From: Lutjanus erythropterus
Lineage: Eukaryota > Chordata > Actinopteri > Lutjaniformes > Lutjanidae
NCBI GenBank assembly: GCA_020091685.1
Contig: CM034600.1
Span: 5,593,837-5,657,836, forward strand
Direction of reading: 5' to 3'
DNA: 64,000 nt
Shown here: positions 34,734 through 47,016 of the stretch, in pieces
Layout of the letters: each line of letters begins with the position of its first letter
Numbering within the stretch: position 1 is the stretch's first letter
Made by a program: the position numbers and the translations under genes
Notes under the pieces: model-generated
What the model saw: the letters and a program-made list of their open reading frames with translations, nothing else
Told to the model about the DNA's origin: nothing
Databases searched by the model: none

Positions 34734-35509
34734 TAGGGATGTTCCTGGTGACTTATTTCTCTGTTGATTAAATGCAACATTTAATTTAGACTGGTCAACT
34801 AGTCTAACACTAAGAAAACACTCAGCAGTTAAAATTTAGCAGAATTTATTAATTTATAATGTGAAACATTGTCTGAAAAAAATAGTGTGTATTAAGAGCC
34901 TTTTGAAGCCGTTGATCACAGTCTACAATCACCAAATCGTACTTTAAATGCTGCTGAAATGCACGCTACTTTGCCCTGTGCAATACAAGCCTTAGACATT
35001 AATGTACAAAACATGACAACAACTCACTAAATGCTTCACCTTTTCAGACTGAAGAGGGTCACAGTGTCTGCAGGTAAAGGACCCAGAGCTAACGTTAGCT
35101 GCTAGCCTGACACACAGTGTGGCTAATGTTAGCAGTGCTAGCAGCAGCAGCAGCAGCTCCACTTGCAGGTTTATGTCCCTGTATGTGCTTAATGTGGGCA
35201 CGTTTTTCCAGTCGATTGAATATATATCAGCTTATTCTGTCACAGTCTACATTCATCTGTCCGACTTTGCTGATATGAACATCTGGGGTTGCCAGGGCGA
35301 TCGGTTCATACGCGCTGGGCGAGAGGGGCTGCCGTCTGACAGTGCTGCAGCCCCGACTAGTGGTGGGCGGCTGCATAAAAGGCAACAGATAACTGGCATC
35401 GTGCATGAATGAAATATTGATAAATATTTTAAACGACTAGTATTTCTGGTGCCGACTAGCATGGGTGGGGACGTTTAATCACATAGTCCACTAATCTCAC
35501 ACATCCCTA
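34734..35509. mobile_element. Non-autonomous hAT element with exact 8-bp target duplication
   Basis: A 776-bp element with inverted ends TAGGGATGT (34734-34742) and ACATCCCTA (35501-35509), flanked on both sides by identical TGGTGAAT (34726-34733 and 35510-35517). Subterminal GACTGGTCAACTAGTC and GACTAG/CTAGTC words are typical of this fish hAT class. A (CAG)n run lies at 35141-35156. No transposase is encoded; open frames inside are chance. Confidence 0.9.
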
Positions 35510-35519
35510 TGGTGAATGC

Positions 35520-36660
35520 GCAGAGATAGTGGCAAAGCTAACAAATCAGGGATTTATTCATCTCGTAATGTGCTTAAACTTCGTTGATCATAACATATGG
35601 AGCTATAGAATTAATCTGCAGATGCACTGGTCTAAGATAAAATGAAACTTTTCTATGGATGTTCTTGACCTATAACAAAGGCCTAGTATGTAAGACTTAT
35701 TTTTAGCCTAGCAGTTGTTGATGATCCCAACCAGCCAGTTAAGTCAGCAGTCAGTGTAAAACAGAGCTGTCACTAAAATAGGTTTTTCAAAAATTATGAA
35801 TCACCACATTTATATATACAATCATAAACGTGCAAAAAAAAACCATAAGGTTGGGTCCAGTAGTATATGAGATTAGCTGTGGACAAGGACAGTAGCTCTT
35901 GCCCTGTTAGTCAAATACACACAAACACACACAATGAATTGAATCTTGTGCCTTCTGGAGATAAAAGTCACGTCCAAAACATACTATTAGATATATGCTA
36001 CTACTACTGCCATATGTTTTGAGATGGGGAGGCAGTTTAGTTAACATCTCGTTGGTACTGTCTGCGGCAGTGTAATTTTGTGTCACAGAGGTTACCCCAC
36101 AAATGTGGTTATCTTAGCTCAGACACAATTACAAGGCTCTCCTGAGAGGAGTGCTTATCTGGAGTGTTTTCTTAAGTTGCTTCGACAAATCCTTGTGTTT
36201 CTGACTGGCAACAACAAACCTGTCTGTGTGTCCCTTCAAATTTGACAGGAGAAGAATGCAGACAAAGGGTGCATTCAGCTGTGAAATGTTCAAACTTTCC
36301 AAAGCCAAGTTGTGAATTCTGTGTAATTGCAGTGCTTAAATGGTACGCTAAAGTTCTTTTTTTTTTTTTTTTTTTTTTTTGGCAGCCATTAGCAGGCGCT
36401 ACACAAATCAAATTGCGTTTGTCCTTACTTGAATGACCGAACCAAGGTTTTGCACTGGTAAGATGGAAGAAAAGAAGCCCAGCTGAAAACTGTTTCATAT
36501 ATTTTGGAGGGTTTACTGGTTAGAGGCACAAAACATGGGAGATGGAAATGAAAATTTATACGAAAAGCCACTTCACCTGATTTATTGCTGCTGATTAGAC
36601 AGCATATAGCTCTTTTATACTGTCCCGTTATATACGCCAGTTTCAGTATTATTTTTGTTG
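35520..36660. other. Gene-free interval
   Basis: Contains a 22-base poly(T) at 36359-36380. No gene or bounded repeat. Confidence 0.4.
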
Positions 36661-36663
36661 ACA

Positions 36664-36725
36664 CTGTGGCTGGGGGTTTCAAACTCAGAACCTTCTTGCT
36701 AACCACTGCACCACCGTGCCAGTAT
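36664..36725 (-). mobile_element. Truncated tRNA-derived SINE
   Basis: On the minus strand it reads GGCACGGTGGTGCAGTGGTT then AGCAAGAAGGTTC and GAGTTTGAAACC: the head of a very common teleost tRNA-derived SINE with an internal deletion and altered B box. Confidence 0.65.
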
Positions 36726-36729
36726 CCCC

Positions 36730-38140
36730 AGGGATCAGTAAATCATCTCTGATTCTGCTTTCTGGTTCTGTTGTAGCAAACATGTAAAAGTTACTCTATC
36801 AGCTCTCCATTTAGCCCAACAACACAAGACAAAAGAGCAGCAAAGTGAGGGACATCATATTGTTCAAATGACTGTACCTTTCTGTTTCCCACAACGGCAC
36901 CCTGCTGAGTTTTCCCAGTGCTTAATGGTTCAGACCACGCCAGTCCAGTGCCACATGACAGAGGCAGCCAGAATTATTAAATGGATTTATGATTAGCTGC
37001 TCTTATTTTTTGAAAAATAACATTTTTTCATCTTCTTATCTATTTGCAGCAATAATCTCGTCAAAAGGAATTTAAAAGTTTTACCCCAGACTCCTACATG
37101 GATTTTTCACAACTCATTCAATCACTGATCCTTTGACAACATCAGGCTATTTAATATTTCCTCGCTTATTTATAACCTCCCTCTTATGAGATGAATATAC
37201 ACTTGCTGCGTTTTCAAAAATATCTTTCATCTATCGCTCAAAAAAAAATATCAGCAACAGAAAACTGCTGTGAATCATTGCTTTCCAGACTTACACAACC
37301 CACATCAAAACAGCCCGACATCAGCTCTCATCTGGCTGGACTTTATGCAAACCAGATAAACTGTGGACTGGAAAATTTTTTTGCAACACTGACGGTAATT
37401 TGCAGCCACAGTAAATGTCCCCCTGTGTTGATCAAAAGCATTTGATGCCCAAGTCAAAAAAAATAAGGGATTTTCATAGTTTGCCATAGTCTGGTTTTAG
37501 TCAAACTTGTAGGATTAATATTGCAACTCTGTTTCCTAGAAATTCATTTATAGACTACTAGTTTGAAACAGCAAAAAATGTCATGCCACCTAGACCTTTT
37601 TAACAACATGATGTTGTTAATGAACAGAGTCACAAAGTCTTCCTTGATAACATATTTAATTTGTCCTGGGTCGGAACAGAACACAGCCTCCAAGACTGAT
37701 AGTGTGACAGGAAATACAGTCCATGATGGTTACATCAGCTACACGGCTAGCCAAGCTAACTAGCTTATGCCAGCTACATTAAACAGCAGATAGCAGATAG
37801 CCTACTTTATTACATGGTTTTGTTAAATACTTGATTCAATTACAAGTCAAGTCAATTACAGGATTCTCAGGTCTGTTATTTCTGTATAACAGACCGTTGC
37901 TATAGATAATGGACCGTTGTCATAGACACGTGTTGATCATAGGCCCTGGAGGAGCAATAAAGTCACTGTTAAAACACTAAAATCATTTCAAACTTTATAT
38001 TTTGTGTCAAATCGCTGATTTTTTGGAAATACCTGTCCAATAAGTGGGATAATGTATAGTGGGCAGGTATTATTGTGAAATAAACCATGACAGGGTGATG
38101 CAAGACACCAACGCAAAGCAGAGGGGTCTTGAATTACTGC
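36730..38140. other. Gene-free interval
   Basis: A GTCTGTTA/TAACAGAC hairpin at 37872-37895 and related GACCGTTG words (37895-37920; reverse form near 49277) hint at a dispersed repeat. About 36960-37150 is AT-rich but non-repetitive. No gene. Confidence 0.35.
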
Positions 38141-38145
38141 TCACA

Positions 38146-38692
38146 GCAATGGTAACTAAAGCATTCATTTATGCATTAGTTAATGGTAACTATGGCATTG
38201 TACTTCCTGGTTGGAGACAGCGAGATGGGGCTGAGGGCAGTGCATGGCTTTAGGCTGAAGACCGTCGCACAGACCAGACCAAGAGCTCTGACATCATGGG
38301 AGGGATTAGGGTTTCTTTGTGTTAGTTTTAGTTATTGTCATTCTAAAACATTCATAAATTAGTTAATGGTAACTATAGTATTAACACAAATATCTGCACT
38401 TTCTACTCCTTACATATGGCATTGATTCATACATTAGTTAATAATTACTACAGCATTAATTCATGTAGTAGTTAAAGGTAACTATGGCATTGATTCATGG
38501 ATTAGTTAACAGCAACTATGGCATTAATTGATGCATTAGTTAATGTTAATTACGACCTTAATTCCTGCATAAGTTAATAGAAGATATGACATTAATTCAT
38601 GCCGTAGTTAATGTTGATAAATGCATTACTTCATGTTAACTACAACATTAATTCATGCATTAGTTAATGGAAAATATGGCATTTATTGCATT
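38146..38692. repeat. 34-bp minisatellite
   Basis: Core units of the form GTTAATGGTAACTATGGCAT followed by TAATTCATGCATTA recur at starts 38437, 38471, 38505, 38539, 38573 and 38607, exactly 34 bases apart, then at 38635 and 38663 with 28-base spacing. Isolated units stand at 38179 and 38362. Units differ by several substitutions, so this is an aged array. Confidence 0.9.
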
Positions 38693-38699
38693 AGCTTGG

Positions 38700-39830
38700 A
38701 GTACAATCCACCTGCAATCCAGGCTGCATTAGCACGGCTCTTATGTCCACTCACCTCTTCTTCTCCCGGGGTGGTCACTGTGTGCTCGCAAGGTCTTTAA
38801 TCTATACATGCTTCACTTTTGGTGCCCAGTGTATTTCTGCCATAGGTGATACGTGTTTCAGCAACAAAGCTGGAAAAAAAAGAGATTTAAAGAGAAAAGT
38901 ACCCAAGTTTGAAGGAGCTACCGGCCTTAGCATCCTCATGCACCGCTGTTGCCATGGAGATAAAACTGTTGAAGATGTCAATAGTGAAGGAAGAAACATT
39001 TTTAACATCTAACAGATGCCTCAATCTTTCCCCAAACTGAATCAACCCCACCTCAACAACCCTTTAACTTCTGTGCCGAAAATGTATTTGGGAAAACAAA
39101 TGAATCATATTCAAAGGTAATTCTGAAGGCACAGTATTGAATATGTGTCATGCCAAACCATGAGATAAGTGTATTGTCACAGTTCTTGCAGATTGAAAGT
39201 GCGGAGATGAGTGAAGATTTAACTGTCACAGGTTTTTTGGAGCCGTTTCCAGGGGGCTGCACCCCTGCTTCTCACATCTGCAGGAGGTGATGGATCAAAA
39301 CTTCAGAGTGAAATCCAAAAAGTCTCTTTAAACAGCAGCAAGTGAGCGAGAAAGCCCGACTCAGTGACATAAAGTACATGATGAAAAGCACACAGACTAA
39401 AATACACACCATTAGCGCTCCTCTGAAGTCTCCTTATGTGTCACAACAGCACTTCTGTCTTCGGTATGTTGTTTTCTCAATATGTCTATGAGTATGTGTG
39501 TGTGTTTGTTTGTGTGTGTGTGTGTTTACTCCAAGAAGTCCTCCCACATTCACCACTGAGCGCCACATGAAATAACTCCTCACTGTTCCCATCGGCCTCG
39601 TATCCAACAGCGTTCAGCGTTTTGCCGTTAATGCACTGACCTGCCGGGAACCCTGGGTAAATGGAGGTCCCGCTGTTGCGGCCAGATCACAACACAACAA
39701 ACTAAACAAACACAACAAGCAGGGTTCAACTCAGCTGAGACCCTATCACAACACTAATGGAGCGTTCACCGTTTTCATACTTACATTAGGGATGCTTTAA
39801 TTTCTTTATTTCTAAATAATTGCGTCTCCG
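38700..39830. other. Gene-free interval
   Basis: No recognised gene. A short interrupted (TG)n lies at 39495-39524. About 39540-39660 is relatively GC-rich and unique. Confidence 0.4.
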
Positions 39831-39838
39831 AGGACATG

Positions 39839-39845
39839 CGTGCGT

Positions 39846-39885
<40 letters not shown>
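39839..39885. repeat. (TG)n microsatellite
   Basis: Long TG tract, slightly imperfect at the left end. Confidence 0.95.
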
Positions 39886-39886
<1 letters not shown>

Positions 39887-40048
39887 CATGTGTAAGTCTA
39901 GCGTAACGGGTTTGTTTGTTCTCTGCTGAATCCAATCACAGCCGAGTTGTGTACACAACACACAACACTCATTACTACAGTATCCAAGCCTCCTGCGGGA
40001 AGACATGGCAGGAGTCAAGCAGCTCTTCTCAGTGTTGCTGCTCCCTGC

Positions 40049-40051
<3 letters not shown>

Positions 40052-40094
<43 letters not shown>

Positions 40095-40137
40095 GAGAGA
40101 GAGAGAGAGAGAGACAGAGAGAGAGAGAAAGAGAGAG
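40052..40137. repeat. (CA)n(GA)n compound microsatellite
   Basis: About 20 CA units followed by an imperfect GA tract that abuts the left end of the MITE at 40136. Confidence 0.95.
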
Positions 40138-41890
40138 GTGGGAAGTAACAAAGTACAAATACTTCATTACTGTACTTCAGTAGATTTCTGTACTAGAGAG
40201 TAGAGTCTGTACTTTACTTAGTATTCTTTTTTTCTGGGAGGTTTTTAGTTTTACTCCCTACTTTTTAACACATATCACATATCTGTACTTTCTACTCCTT
40301 ACGTTTTCAAGGCAGGATTGTTACTTTAGTTTTAATGCCTTTTGGGGAATTATTGATTATTTTTAGTTTGCATCGTTGTGTGACACCTTCCCAACATCAA
40401 GACTGATTTCAACCAAGGTGGATGGGACAATAACACGTAGGAGAGGTGGTTCTTTGGTTTATCCATCAGTGCATAACACACGAGAGACGGAAAAAGACAA
40501 AAATGACTATTCAAGATGTTAAACGACATAACAACAAAAAAGAGAACAAGATATAAATGACTTAAAAATATGGAAAACAATGTGAAAAATGTAACAAAAC
40601 AAAAACAATGTACCAAGATGAAAAAGAAGTAAAAAGGTGAAACATTGTGTGACAGACAAAACAAGATAAATGTGATATAAAAGATGAAAAACATGTAACA
40701 ACATGAAAAGTTACATCAAAGACATAAGAAGACAAAAACTGACATAAAGGACATAACAAGACCAACAACATAAAAGATGAATAAGACGAAAAACATGAAA
40801 TAACAAGCTGAAAAAGACTGAAAAAGATGGAACACAGTGGAACAAGACAAAAACAAGATGAAAGACAAAACATAAAAGACAAAAAAGTAATTCCTAAATT
40901 TATGTGAAAGATGTTACAAGGCAAAATGATGTAAAAGACAAAAAAGATGTAGCAAGATGTAAAAAATAGTAATAATAATAATAATACATGACAAGATGAA
41001 AGTTAACATAATAAACATAACAAGACAACATAAAAGACAAAAAAGAAGAATCAAGATGAAAAGATGTAAAAATATGAAAAACAATGGAAAGACCTAAGAA
41101 AACCAAAACGATGTGAAAGATGTAACAAGACAAAAAGTAAAACATGAAAGATAAAACAAGATGAAAATTGACATAAAAGACAAGCATCAAGACAAAAACA
41201 ACATAAAAGATGAGAAAGAAGTAACAAAATGAAAAAGAATTTCTATAAAAGATTTAACAATACTAAAATTGACATAAAAGATGTAACAACACAACATGAA
41301 AGATGGAAAAGACAAACGAGAAACGAGACGAAAATATGTAAAAATATGAAAAAGACATAAGACATAAAAGACGTAACAAGATGAACCAAGAAGAAGAAAC
41401 AAGACAAAAAAGAGGAGAAATGATGTGAAAGACATTAGACCAAAAAAACATGAAAAACATGAGAAAAATTATGTAAAATACAAAAAACATAAGACATAAG
41501 ACGGAAATTGACATAAAGGACGTAACAAGCCAAACAACATAAAAGACAAAAAGAAGTAATGTGAAAGACATAAGATGAAAAATTACATAGAAGACAAAAC
41601 AAGATGAAAATGGACATGAAGGATGTAACGAGGCAACATAAAATACAAAATAAGTAATAAGACAAAAAAGACATGACAAGATGAAAAATGACATCAAATA
41701 TATTACAAGATGAAACAGATGTGGAGAAAAGGTGGTTCTGTTAGCTTTGCAAAGGAACAGCTGGTAGAAAAGTCCTTCAGAGGGAAACTTTATGATTTTC
41801 TACATTTCAGAGCCTCTACTTTTTCACTTTTACTTGAGCAAAGAAGATGAATCAATACTTCTACTTTGACACTTTTTCTTTTTTCACACT
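40136..41890. mobile_element. MITE arms around a degenerate tandem array
   Basis: The left arm (40136-40350: GGTGGGAAGTAACAAAGTAC, CTGTACTTTACTTAG, TGTACTTTCTACTCCTTACG) and right arm (about 41805-41885: AGCCTCTACTTTTTCACTTT, TACTTGAGC, ACTTCTACTTTGACAC) belong to the teleost 'AAGTAC' MITE type also seen at 27445. The right terminal inverted repeat is not recognisable. The interior is replaced by a purine-rich repeat. Confidence 0.55.
40490..41720. repeat. 1.2-kb purine-rich degenerate tandem array
   Basis: Built from recurring words such as ACATAAAAGAC, GATGTAACAAGA, CAAGATGAAAA and AAGACAAAAA in loosely repeating order, with A dominating the + strand. On the minus strand this yields several long Phe/Ser/Leu/Val-rich frames that are artefacts of composition. 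No fixed period could be set by eye; a (TAA)n run lies near 40968-40985. Confidence 0.8.
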
Positions 41891-41894
41891 AATA

Positions 41895-43300
41895 TACACT
41901 TCTGCGAATGAATGTGTGCATGTTTGCAGTGTCACACATACATGACGCCACACACACAGTTTCTATGTTCACATCACCAACATACAGACGCTAATCCATT
42001 TAGCTCAGCTGGAGCGTTCCTGTTCGGGGCCGCCGTTACATGTTGTTGGATGTGTGTAAGTGTCCTGTGTGCCCATTTGCATCACAGGATTAGTCAACTA
42101 AGACTTGTAATTGAAGCTTGACGAGACAAATAATATGAGAGAAAGACTGTTTATGAAGCAGAAGGTTTCCCAGATGTAGAGAAGTCTTTATCTCACACTG
42201 CAGCTCCACACTGGCCGCTCTTAATCTCTCATTCAGCGTGAAAACACAAAGAAGTGGCATTTGCTCACAAAAGTGCTAAACTAAGATTCATAGTAAGCAT
42301 TAAAAGATGGAGTTTACATTTTCTGTGTTATAGCATAAAAAAAAAGTGTTAAAAATAAATGTACCCATGAATGAACAGACGACTGAGGAGAACGTGATGA
42401 TTCTCAGGCACGTTCTGGAATAATGAGGACTGTGTAAGCCAATTTATGGATGTTTATTCATGCTGGACATCAGAGATTTATTTGCCTTTATTTGTTTACA
42501 TTTTGGCAAATTGGCATCATTAAAAGTATGCTGACTTAGCAGTTCCTGTCTGCAGTGTACCAAAGGACTGAAGAAAACTTCAGGGGTTCTGGCATTTCCC
42601 TTCCTAAACAGATTTATGGACATTTGTTTGTGTTCTGGCTCCGAGGAGGAGTGCATTATCTGTGTTTGTTTACATAAACTGTTTGATTCCTGCTTGTATT
42701 AATTTTTTTTTAAAAAGTACCACTTGCATAGGTCAGGTTCAAGGCTTTAAAGCTGACCACTTTGTTATACTAGCCTGCATGTATCTACCTGAGTATGGCT
42801 TATATTGTGAGTTCACCTGCACACATAACAGAACACAGAGCCGTATTTCCATCCAAATGTATTGCAAATATTTACCTAATTTTGAGAAAATCAGCAAAAG
42901 AAAATGTAAATGCTTGTCTCCATCCACTGCCATTAGATGGTTTATAAAGATAAGCAGCAGGTGGCGCCAATTCAGTCAGAAATTCATAATTCAAACAGAA
43001 TTATAAGATATTTAATAATAGAAGAAGATGGCACAACCATAAGCAGTATAATAAATAGTGGGCGGCGCCTCTGTGACATCACCCACAGGTTTTAGAACCA
43101 TTTTCAAGCTTACAGTGTGGTGGCTGTTGTCTTTGCCTGACTCGCCTAACTCCCAGCTAATCCAAAAATGTGAAAAAAGGCGGAGTGGAGCTGAGGTGGT
43201 CGAACGAATCAGCCACTCAGCAGCTGTCACTCAAAACGGTCCACTCATTAATTGTGCATAAATTTAAGTCTTAATATAATTTAAACAGGTGAGAGATTTA
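41895..43300. other. Gene-free interval
   Basis: No supportable gene. About 43020-43260 (GCGCCTCTGTGACATCACCC, GGCGGAGTGGAGCTGAGG) has the look of a dispersed repeat but could not be assigned. Confidence 0.35.
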
Positions 43301-43305
43301 AACCA

Positions 43306-43542
43306 GTCATACCAAAGACTGGGTCAGGACCCACGGGTGGGTCACAGGAGATTTTATTTGGGTCCTCAAATAAATAAAAGACTATGGAGAAGAAGGAAAG
43401 TTCATTTATCCACCGAACATCAACAATGAACTCTTCCCAGAATTCATAGATAAGGCTTATTATGACTTTGGTCGCAGTGGTTTGTCATATTTAAAAAGTG
43501 GATCCTCAGGAAAAAAAGGTTTGGGGAACACTGATATAAACA
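43306..43542. mobile_element. hAT (Charlie-like) fragment
   Basis: GGGTCAGGACCCACGGGTGG at the left and CCTCAGG...GGTTTGGGGAACACTG at the right are typical of 'CAGTGTTCCCCAAACC' hAT ends. Termini are decayed. Confidence 0.45.
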
Positions 43543-43549
43543 GTTTTTG

Positions 43550-46500
43550 GCACTTCTGCACTGGCTTCTGTTTTTAGGTTGCCGCTTGGGTGAAATAAGA
43601 TAATATGTCATCACGTTTGTGCTCAACATACATTATGAAAAGAGCACCAGTCAAACCTAAACACAAGACCAAAATCAGAATGGAAATATGACATTTCTGT
43701 TTGTTTCAGGTATTAAGGTGAGAACAGTTATATCATGGACGTATTATAGCGCCGTGCGATGAGGAGACTGCTGGAGTGGAAACAGACGATCAATCATGTG
43801 AGTTAAATATTGGCTACATCAGAAATTATTTGTACAAAGTGTTTTCACCTCTCATAAGTTCATCAAGGTCCAGTTGAGATGACATTTTTCCAGGGTATCT
43901 CTCTTTAGTATTGTGAGTGAAATGGCAAAGGCAAGCAGGATGTAACCATGGGAGGAATTTGATCTCATTGTTGAAAAGTTGACTGTTGCTAGCTAGCCAG
44001 CTAACCAATGCATTTTAGCTCTGTGGCGCTAAAATATGAAGTTCAAACTTCAAGTTCAAAAAGTTTCAATTAAATTCTTCCTTTGCCTTCCACTCTGAAA
44101 GCTGTTGAACAAAGAGACAAACATAAAAGTTAAAAAATATATAGTGTAAGAAATTGAAGTAAAAGTACCAAAATAAACTATAGAAATACAAGAGACATAA
44201 ATAAAGATGTAAGGAGAAGACGAGAGAAATAACATGAATGAGTTACTGAGGAACATTATGTACAACTGCAAAATAAAGCATCAAAAATACACATTATATA
44301 TGAAAGAAGATTTATGCATTGAATGAAGATTAATTGATGGATGGATGTCACGATATTATTGGTTGAAACTGGATGGTTCAAACTTACAGAAGCACACGTC
44401 ATTTCATATTTTGTTTAACAGGAAAAAAAATGAACTGATTAAAAATACAATGGGCATATATTGTTAAATAGGTACAGAATATGACCTGGGATGTGACTTA
44501 AAGGGGTTAAAAAGGCATTTTTCATTCCATCTTGATATTAACTCTTTTTCAAAAAAGGAAAAAAAAACACTTCAAACAAATATCAAAAGTTTTTGCTACA
44601 GTTTTTTTTTAATTCATCGTTTACATAAACCTCCTCTAAAGCAACATTTCAAAATGTGCATAAAAATATGTTAATAGAAACATGACTTTATGTTTGTGTG
44701 TGAGGGTGTGTAAGTAAAGTCAAACTCCTGCCAAAGGCACCTGTGAGCTCCACAGATGAAAGCAGGGATGTTGTTTTGTTTTTGTTTTCCTGATAGAAGG
44801 TTGTTGCGTCGCCTTTTCTTTTCTATCCCTCTGTCATCACAGCAACTTCCCTAATCTCCTTATGGAAATTCATAATCATAAACCGCCACAACAACAGGCC
44901 GGCGTAGGTGCGTCGCATGATGAAACGGAGATGTAAATAAATAATATTAACAAGTGTCACCTCGCTGGAGGAGCTCTCGGGGATTGTGACACATCCCGTG
45001 TGGCTTCACTGTTTCCACTTGTCAGCTAAAAAAAAAAAAAAAAATCTAATCCAGCCGCTTTTCACCTTAGAGTTTAAGTACGCAGTGCCGCTGTTTCAGG
45101 ATAATTTTGTCTGGAGTGGACTTAGCATACATCAGCCTCATTTTACGCTCCTTATCTTTCCTCTCTCTTCCTTGTCACCCTTTCTTTGATTCACTCGACT
45201 TTGTTTCCGCGCCTTGTTGACAGATCCCATTCTTTTGTTTGTTGTTTAAACCAAGTGAGGATTTAAGCCCTGCACTGACACAGCTTTTGGCCCTGGAGCT
45301 GAACTGTTTGACTCCAGGCAAACAGCTTTTCTTTTTTTTTCTTTTTTTTTTCTCCCCCCCTCCCCGCGCCCAGTGTAATCCTCACAGATAAAGCAACCTC
45401 TTCGAACACAGTGGAGTGTAGCAGTTGCTTAGGCAACAGACTATCCCATCTAATCCAACCTGTTCCCATCTCCCCAAAGTCTGAATACCTGTCGAATTGA
45501 AAGGCTTCCTAAGCTCACTACTTGTTAGCCTTGAGTCTTGTGAATAACATTTTCAACTAAGATTTCAATAACAGCGTGTCAGCTTGTTCATTGGCATTAA
45601 AGCTGCAGCAGTTGGTCTTACTGCAGGACTGTGGGGAGAAGATCGCACTTACTTCAATTCTGAAGACAACAAACAATTCGAGAAGCAACAGTTGACCCTT
45701 TGCAAAGCCCTGTCCTCCTTAGCTACTGTCGCTATGCCTGTCAAGCTTTCCATTCTCGTGCTGCAGCCTACAGTGGCAGATTGTAAATTGGCAGTAATTG
45801 CTGCAATGTGGGGTATTTGATTGTGCAGAAAAGTAAACAAAAGCAGCTTTTCATTTCTAGCTGATGATCGTGGATTTTGTCTGCTAACCAGCAGGTTTCA
45901 TATGTGTAGCTGGCTACTTTAAGCTAATGCTTGAACTCGTTGAGTCAGCTGAGGAGTCCATCTGACTTTTTAATGTTTCCATCTGACACATTTTAAAATG
46001 AGAACCCAGTAAAAAGGTCTGAAAAATGTAAAGTTACTGCATATATGATGCAACATTAATGCTAAAAGACTGAGGCTAAAGGTGCATTCCACCAAAATTG
46101 GTCAGACAGTGAAATACAACACGATAGATGATAGATGACAAAAACTCATTAACTTTGGAAAAGGAAGCACAGGGATTAGCTTAACTGCGACAGACCTTGA
46201 GATCACCTAGCCGTACTGTAATCATCTCAGGAATAGAGCCGGGATAAGAGCTAAGCTAACCTGATATAGCAAACCCCTATTAATAAGTTATGAGTTTGGG
46301 AAATGCAGTGGATCCAACAATTTTCGCTGTACAGAATGTTACTGCAGGTAGTAAGCTAGTTAGCCAGATGTGCTAACTTTTGCAGTTTACATTAGAGTAG
46401 ATAAAGACAAAGTGTAATTCATTCCCCACACACATGCTCTTGTGTTTTAAAGACGATAAAAAAGACACCAAACTCATGAAATATGAGTGAGGAAAGAAGT

Positions 46501-47010
46501 CAACAAAGTTTACTACATATAATGTGAAATTTTAATACATTACCTCATCCAAGAAATAGGATTTCTGTCTGACTCATGGCAGATAGATTTTCACCTGAAT
46601 GGTGGTTGTTTAACTATGAAGACATGTGAGAGAGACCTCTAGTGTCAGAATTCACACACTGAGCATTTAAGCACCTGCGGAAATAGTCAACCCACTCTCA
46701 TCCCAGTTCATCGTATGCCAGTGGTTTGTCACTTCCCCTCACTGTCTGATGCTGAAGCACAAGGTACCCCTTTAGCAGCTGTGTTTGACATGGTCATAAA
46801 GTTTCTTTTAACACGTGGCTAACACCGTGAAATGGACGCAGTTTGGTCAGAAGTAGGCACAAAAACTACTTTGGTAGGCTTTGAATGAGACCATATTTGG
46901 GGTTACAGTAACTATGTCACATTAAGTACATCACGTGATGTCACTGAAATGTCCTTCAAGACAAAAGTCAAATGATGAAAGTCACATAACGCATATAATA
47001 TTAGGTTGCT
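43550..47010. other. Gene-free interval; candidate regulatory patches
   Basis: No coding gene is recognisable. About 44870-45000 (CATAATCATAAACCGCC, GGTGCGTCGCATGATGAAAC, AAATAATATTAACAAGTG) looks conserved-element-like. T/C-rich tracts at 45330-45366. An RFX X-box-like GTTGCTTAGGCAAC lies at 45424-45437. Confidence 0.35.
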
Positions 47011-47016
47011 CTTTTT

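Noticed and set aside
38437..38692. CRISPR-like repeat array
   Set aside because: Period of 34 bp without unique spacers; direct tandem units in a vertebrate genome make it a minisatellite.
40350..41697. Several minus-strand frames of 80-144 codons rich in Phe, Ser, Leu and Val
   Set aside because: They arise from the A-rich degenerate tandem array; overlapping frames show the same composition and no membrane-protein family is recognisable.
42662..43006. A 114-codon + strand frame
   Set aside because: Cys-rich but with no recognisable domain or promoter/splice context; likely chance.
45584..45820. A 78-codon frame with moderately balanced composition
   Set aside because: No known domain and no splice signals that extend it into a larger gene.
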